44,886 nucleotides of DNA from Oscillospiraceae bacterium. Its GTDB lineage: Bacteria > Bacillota > Clostridia > Oscillospirales > Ruminococcaceae. Location of the stretch: NCBI GenBank assembly GCA_017533485.1, contig JAFXIC010000018.1, forward strand, positions 1 to 44,886. Direction: 5' to 3'. The notes beneath the pieces were generated by a model. That model was not told the origin of the DNA, did no database searches, and was given only the letters and a program-made list of their open reading frames with translations. Made by a program: the position numbers and the translations under genes. Shown here one piece after another: positions 41,261-44,886 of this stretch (position 1 is its first letter; each line of letters begins with the position of its first letter).

Positions 41261-42908
41261 AAAGATATTTCGCTCAAATATTCTAACTGCCATGATAGTA
41301 TTACTGACCTGTCTTATTATTATATTAGGGATATTACAGGAAGTGTTTACCGCACAGCTTGAGAAACAATTGAAGATGGAGGCATCTTTTGTTGCTGCTG
41401 CGGTAGAAAAAGAAGGAATAGATTATTTTGAAAAGCTAACAAAGGACAACGATCGTGTTTCATTGATATCAGCCGACGGAACAGTACTTGCAGATACTCA
41501 GGCTGATATCAACGAATTAGAAAATCATGCTGACAGAGAGGAAATAAAAGAAGCAGCCGCATCAGGAACCGGACACAGCGTAAGATATTCTGCTACCATG
41601 ACCGAAAAAACCGTTTATTACGCTCAGAAGCTTGAAAACGGTGATATTATCAGAGTGTCAACCGAACAATATACGCTTTTAGCCATACTGCTGTTAATGA
41701 GTCATCCGATAGCTATATTGATAATTGTTACAGTAGTCCTGTCATTAGTGCTGGCATTAAGAGTTTCAAAAAGAATTGTTGATCCGATAAACAAACTTGA
41801 TCTTGATAATCCACAGGACAACGATACCTACGAAGAATTGACTCCACTTCTGAGGAGAATATCATATCAGAAAAAAACTATCGAGCAACAGTTGAAAGAA
41901 ACTCAGCAGAAACAGGAAGAGTTCAGAATCATTACAGATAATATGAGCGAAGGCTTTATAGTTATCAACGAGCAGCTAAAAATACTGACATATAATCAGT
42001 CTGCACTCAAACTTCTCGGTGCTGAAGTTGAAACTCCCGATAATATATTGAAATTAAGCCGAAGCGAAGTCTTTCGGGAAGCAATCCACAAATCTCTTGA
42101 AGGTGAACATTCTCAGGCTGAAATGGCATCCGGAGATCGTTGTTACAGTATTATTTCAAATCCTGTATATGATGCTGACGGCAATATTATTGGTGCAGTA
42201 ATCATCATAATTGATATTACTGAAATCAGCAAACGTGAGCAGTTAAGGCGTGAATTCACATCAAATGTCTCGCATGAGCTAAAGACTCCATTGACATCTA
42301 TTTCGGGATTTGCAGAGATTATGAGATCAGGCGGAACGGACGAAGCAACTGTTATAGATTTCAGTAATTCTATATATGATGAAGCACAGAGACTTATCAC
42401 GCTTGTTTCTGATATTATAAAAATATCGGAACTTGATGAAGGTACGATATCATATGAAAAAGAAGAAGTTGATCTGTATACATTATCTCTTGAGATAGCA
42501 GCAAGGCTGTCCGCACAGGCACATGAGAAGAAGATGCATTTTGCTGTAAACGGGAAAAAAGCTGAAATAATGGGCGTAAGAAAGATTCTTGATGAGATCA
42601 TATTTAATCTCTGTGACAATGCAATCAAGTATAATAAGGAAAACGGAGAGGTCACTGTTTCAGTTATAAACAATGAAAAAAGCGTGATCGTTTCTGTTAC
42701 GGATACGGGTATAGGAATACCTGCTCAGCAGCAGGACAGAGTATTTGAAAGGTTCTACCGTGTAGATAAGGCAAGGTCAAAATCTATTGGCGGAACGGGA
42801 CTTGGATTATCCATCGTAAAGCACGGTGCTATGTATCATAAAGCACAGATCACACTTGAAAGCAAAGAAAACATCGGAACTACGATCACGGTATGTTTCC
42901 CAAAATAA
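41253..42908 (+). CDS. phoR: Phosphate sensor histidine kinase PhoR
   Basis: A 551-residue membrane kinase: helix 1 (about 10-30), an extracytoplasmic sensor (about 31-140), helix 2 (about 145-170), HAMP (about 170-220), PAS (about 225-320), HisKA with H341 in SHELKTPLTSISG, and an HATPase domain with N-box NLCDNAIKYN, DTGIGIP, and GGTGLGLSIVKH. It phosphorylates PhoB under phosphate limitation. I take the TTG at 41253 because GGAGGTGA (41240-41247) lies 5 bases before it; an ATG at 41223 would place that site inside the gene. It overlaps phoB by 8 bases and is followed by a terminator. Confidence 0.93.
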   Translation: MVKKIFRSNILTAMIVLLTCLIIILGILQEVFTAQLEKQLKMEASFVAAAVEKEGIDYFEKLTKDNDRVSLISADGTVLADTQADINELENHADREEIKEAAASGTGHSVRYSATMTEKTVYYAQKLENGDIIRVSTEQYTLLAILLLMSHPIAILIIVTVVLSLVLALRVSKRIVDPINKLDLDNPQDNDTYEELTPLLRRISYQKKTIEQQLKETQQKQEEFRIITDNMSEGFIVINEQLKILTYNQSALKLLGAEVETPDNILKLSRSEVFREAIHKSLEGEHSQAEMASGDRCYSIISNPVYDADGNIIGAVIIIIDITEISKREQLRREFTSNVSHELKTPLTSISGFAEIMRSGGTDEATVIDFSNSIYDEAQRLITLVSDIIKISELDEGTISYEKEEVDLYTLSLEIAARLSAQAHEKKMHFAVNGKKAEIMGVRKILDEIIFNLCDNAIKYNKENGEVTVSVINNEKSVIVSVTDTGIGIPAQQQDRVFERFYRVDKARSKSIGGTGLGLSIVKHGAMYHKAQITLESKENIGTTITVCFPK

Positions 42909-42910
42909 AG

Positions 42911-42945
42911 AAAACTCCGCAGTTTTTCATATACTGCGGAGTTTT
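42911..42945. terminator. Terminator after phoR
   Basis: A 13-bp stem, AAAACTCCGCAGT (42911-42923) with ACTGCGGAGTTTT (42933-42945), is A/T-flanked on both strands. It probably serves phoR and the converging small gene at 42997. Confidence 0.88.
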
Positions 42946-42996
42946 GGCTTATTTACTTTTCTGCCAGCCTGTACTTCTGCCCATAAGACGTATTGC

Positions 42997-43209
42997 TTAT
43001 TCATCCTCATCACTGCACTCGTCAAGCCCATGAAGTAGCTGAATGTATACGCACTCTGCTCGGTCACGCTCCTCACCCTCAGTAGTCATCATAAGTTCAA
43101 GGAAATATGCCTTTGCCTGTTCGTAGTCCGTCCAGACCTCACGTTTGCCGTTGCAGACAGTCGTGACCTTGCGTGTTCTCGGCATTGCCAGCTCAGGAAT
43201 TTTCAACAT
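42997..43209 (-). CDS. Small acidic protein, mobile-element type, unknown
   Basis: A 70-residue protein (MLKIPELAMPRTRKVTTVCN...) with a strongly acidic end (DECSDEDE). The pattern of a short basic start, WTDYEQAKAYFLELM, and a C-terminal Asp/Glu run is one I associate with small proteins carried by Firmicute conjugative elements, from memory only. GGAGGTG lies 5 bases before the ATG, and a promoter is at 43241-43270. Nothing indicates its activity. Confidence 0.65.
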   Translation of the reverse strand: MLKIPELAMPRTRKVTTVCNGKREVWTDYEQAKAYFLELMMTTEGEERDRAECVYIQLLHGLDECSDEDE

Positions 43210-43240
43210 AACAGCACCTCCGAAAATGTATTGTAGCTAT

Positions 43241-43270
43241 ATTATACTCCGCAACATTTCCGTAGTCCAA
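43241..43270 (-). promoter_or_regulatory. Promoter for the small acidic protein
   Basis: On the minus strand: TTGGAC (43265-43270), 18-base spacer, TATAAT (43241-43246). Confidence 0.65.
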
Positions 43271-43366
43271 CATATCGGAATTATTGTAATAATTCTTGTG
43301 CAGTGCGCAGCATAAATGTTTTTCCCTCAGTGCATAGCGCTTATAGCATAACAATGAATTATGCAA

Positions 43367-44134
43367 CTATTTATCATCCGATTCGTTCATCGTTTGAAAT
43401 AATCTTGAAAGTAGTATCTGAGAGTGATAACCTCTGTTTGCTCCAGTACCCTTAACTACTATGTAGTTCTTTTTAAGTATGTCAAATAAATTCGTCATTT
43501 CAAAGCAAGGATGCTTGGGGAAATTCAATAGATTATAAATGAACTTATCATCTGATAATTCATATACAACACCCTCTTCAAAAACAGCTTTACCAGTACC
43601 TATATCTTTTAAGCCCAAAATATCAGATGAAAAATCTCGTGTGACAAAGTAGATGTTCCAAATGCCAGTATATTCAGTTTGTTCTTCATCTTTTACAAAA
43701 TTGACGAAATCAAAATCTTCTTCCAGTGCTTCAGGGATAGATAAAAATTTCCCAAAAATAGATTTGATTATTTGGAGTTTTGTTATAGGCTGAAAACCTT
43801 TTATGCTTCGAGGATCACCATCTGAATTAAAAAATTTCAAATACGCTTCATCATATTTTCCTAAGAAAGTATTACAATTCCTGCAAAGAGTTCTCGCCGT
43901 TCTACCTCTGGGATACAGCGTTTCAGAAAGCTGATTATCAAAAACATCATCTATAACATTTTCAAGTTTTTCACCACTTTTTACTCTGTTGCTTATTTCG
44001 CTCGACTTTATACTATCTATCATTTTAACAAGATCAAGTTTTACTATATCGTCATTACCTACACTATGAGCAGGATAGTGTTCTTCACTCATTTCTGATA
44101 TTAGGAAACTTTTCCCACACAATCTGCAAATCAT
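43367..44134 (-). CDS. HNH-endonuclease-like zinc protein
   Basis: A 255-residue protein. Two CxxC knuckles, MICRLCGKSF at the N-terminus and TLCRNCNTFLGKYDEA near residue 85, bracket SEEHYPAHSVG, where an HNH-type catalytic His would sit. This is the layout of HNH nucleases with structural zinc. The remaining ~160 residues match nothing I know and contain no membrane segment. It is AT-rich, has its own promoter, and lies beside a MobC gene. It could be a defence or mobile-element nuclease (inference). The ATG at 44134 follows GGAGGAATT; an in-frame codon at 44164 has no ribosome site. Confidence 0.65.
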   Translation of the reverse strand: MICRLCGKSFLISEMSEEHYPAHSVGNDDIVKLDLVKMIDSIKSSEISNRVKSGEKLENVIDDVFDNQLSETLYPRGRTARTLCRNCNTFLGKYDEAYLKFFNSDGDPRSIKGFQPITKLQIIKSIFGKFLSIPEALEEDFDFVNFVKDEEQTEYTGIWNIYFVTRDFSSDILGLKDIGTGKAVFEEGVVYELSDDKFIYNLLNFPKHPCFEMTNLFDILKKNYIVVKGTGANRGYHSQILLSRLFQTMNESDDK

Positions 44135-44172
44135 TATAATTCCTCCACACTGAAATACTATCATACAAAGGT

Positions 44173-44201
44173 ATTATACCATAATTCTGATAATAATTCA
44201 A
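44173..44201 (-). promoter_or_regulatory. Promoter for the HNH-like gene
   Basis: On the minus strand: TTGAAT (44196-44201), 17-base spacer, TATAAT (44173-44178), followed by about 40 bases to the start codon. Confidence 0.7.
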
Positions 44202-44237
44202 TCATTGCAATTACTGGATAAGACGAATAGCATTTTT

Positions 44238-44582
44238 TCAATGCTTCAACTGCAAGACCTTCGTTTGCAGAAAAAGCAGAGGGTCGATGATCTGACCGGC
44301 AAGACTCTCGACTTCCTCGATGTCTTCCTTGTAAACCTTGTTCGTGACATTGGCACGGTGAGCAATCTGGTTGATATTGTTCGCAACGTTATTGGCAATA
44401 CGGTGAATTTCTTTCAGTTCATTTTCGTTGATCTGCACGATGTATCCCTCAACGATCATAGCTCTCACAAATTCGCTGAGATTGCTCATGCCGCTGTTCT
44501 CAAACTTCTTCTTGATAGCCGTCATTTCTTCTGGGCTGACACGGACTTTCAGGTACAGGGTACGCTTCTTTTCATCTTTCAT
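44238..44582 (-). CDS. mobC: MobC-like relaxosome accessory protein
   Basis: A 114-residue protein with an N-terminal ribbon-helix-helix region (LYLKVRVSPEEMTAIKKKFE, NLSEFVRAMIVEG) and a helical C-terminal half with the MobC pattern IANNVANNINQIAHRANV. MobC binds oriT and helps the relaxase nick DNA of mobilizable elements. The ATG at 44582 follows AAGGAGAT; the same frame stays open a further 92 codons upstream, but that stretch is low in credible protein features and holds the oriT-like repeat. A relaxase gene normally follows or overlaps mobC; here the next gene is the HNH-like one. Confidence 0.85.
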   Translation of the reverse strand: MKDEKKRTLYLKVRVSPEEMTAIKKKFENSGMSNLSEFVRAMIVEGYIVQINENELKEIHRIANNVANNINQIAHRANVTNKVYKEDIEEVESLAGQIIDPLLFLQTKVLQLKH

Positions 44583-44886
44583 TCTGTAAATATCTCCTTT
44601 TCTATTTTTCTCAATTCGGGGTCGTAGGGGTGTCCCTCTGCCAAGCTTTGTATTATGTGGGTTCGCTCTCGGCGCGCCCACATGATACCGTGCTTGCTGG
44701 TAGAGTTTCGTCCCTGTGGGGCGAATGTCATTTCCGAGCATTTCAGCTCGGTCTTTTTTCTCGATTCCGAGAATTGGAGCTGTGCGACTTTCTATGTTTC
44801 GTCGCTCCCCATAATCAATATAGCGCGCAATTCGGTTTACGTCAATAACTATTTTCAAATTTATCAGAATCGCAGAAATTTGATTC
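44583..44886. other. Non-coding region upstream of mobC, candidate oriT
   Basis: About 300 bases with no credible gene. ATGTGGG (44655-44661) and CCCACAT (44677-44683) form a 7-bp perfect inverted repeat with a 15-base loop, extended outward by TAT/ATA after one mismatch, and are followed by TACC-GTGCTTGCT-GGTA. An inverted repeat next to mobC is the usual position of oriT. A second hairpin, CCGAGC (44734-44739) with GCTCGG (44746-44751), is followed by TCTTTTTT and may be a terminator on the plus strand. Confidence 0.4.

Noticed and set aside
44583-44858. In-frame 92-codon extension upstream of mobC
   Set aside because: It has no ribosome site at its start, contains the inverted repeats of a likely oriT, and the good AAGGAGAT site is placed for the ATG at 44582.
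1-44886. tRNA or rRNA genes
   Set aside because: No cloverleaf with a GTTCGAATCC-type arm or rRNA core sequence was noticed on either strand by eye. A tRNAscan run would settle it.

Overview
The window looks like chromosome from an anaerobic Gram-positive Firmicute of the Ruminococcus / Oscillospiraceae type, probably a fibre degrader that builds cellulosome-like surface complexes. The basis is dockerin domains on three secreted proteins, a secreted CotH kinase, BspA-like leucine-rich repeats with Thr-rich linkers, AGGAGG-type ribosome binding sites, and consensus TTGACA-N17-TATAAT promoters. No rRNA, tRNA, CRISPR array or insertion sequence was seen.

Region 1 (1-19.6 kb) is a cell-surface block. 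At the left edge a radical SAM/SPASM enzyme is translationally coupled (ATGA overlap) to a secreted dockerin protein that carries a perfectly periodic 15-residue repeat and runs off the window. An AraC-family regulator is divergent from a CotH-kinase/dockerin protein, with interlocking promoters and a direct repeat spaced by 21 bp between them. A 13.7-kb two-gene unit follows: a 2852-residue protein with a dockerin at each end, coupled by ATGA overlap to a 1711-residue leucine-rich repeat protein.

Region 2 (19.6-24.2 kb) holds three tandem paralogues with two membrane helices and a PH-like domain, whose ends are nearly identical in DNA sequence. It also has a small membrane protein, a PAP2 phosphatase gene broken by a frameshift, an unknown protein, a low-molecular-weight protein tyrosine phosphatase, and two copies of a ~105-bp intergenic repeat.

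Region 3 (24.2-35.9 kb) is mostly housekeeping: ychF, an M23 peptidase, and a leftward operon yfmF-yfmH-lgt-folD. A rightward pair follows: a 1239-residue cytoplasmic c-di-GMP protein (LacI-type sensor, GGDEF, EAL, C-terminal parallel-beta-helix-like domain) coupled by ATGA overlap to plsY.

Region 4 (35.9-44.9 kb) has visibly different codon use. It begins with a truncated response regulator, then a complete phosphate-starvation operon pstS-pstC-pstA-pstB-phoU-phoB-phoR behind two tandem promoters that carry the same Pho-box-like element at the same distance from the -10. The right end has a small acidic protein, an HNH-like protein, and a MobC-like relaxosome protein beside a possible oriT, which suggests an integrated mobilizable element or its remnant.

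Best candidates for something undescribed are the radical SAM / repeat-dockerin pair and the LacI-GGDEF-EAL-beta-helix signalling protein linked to phospholipid synthesis.
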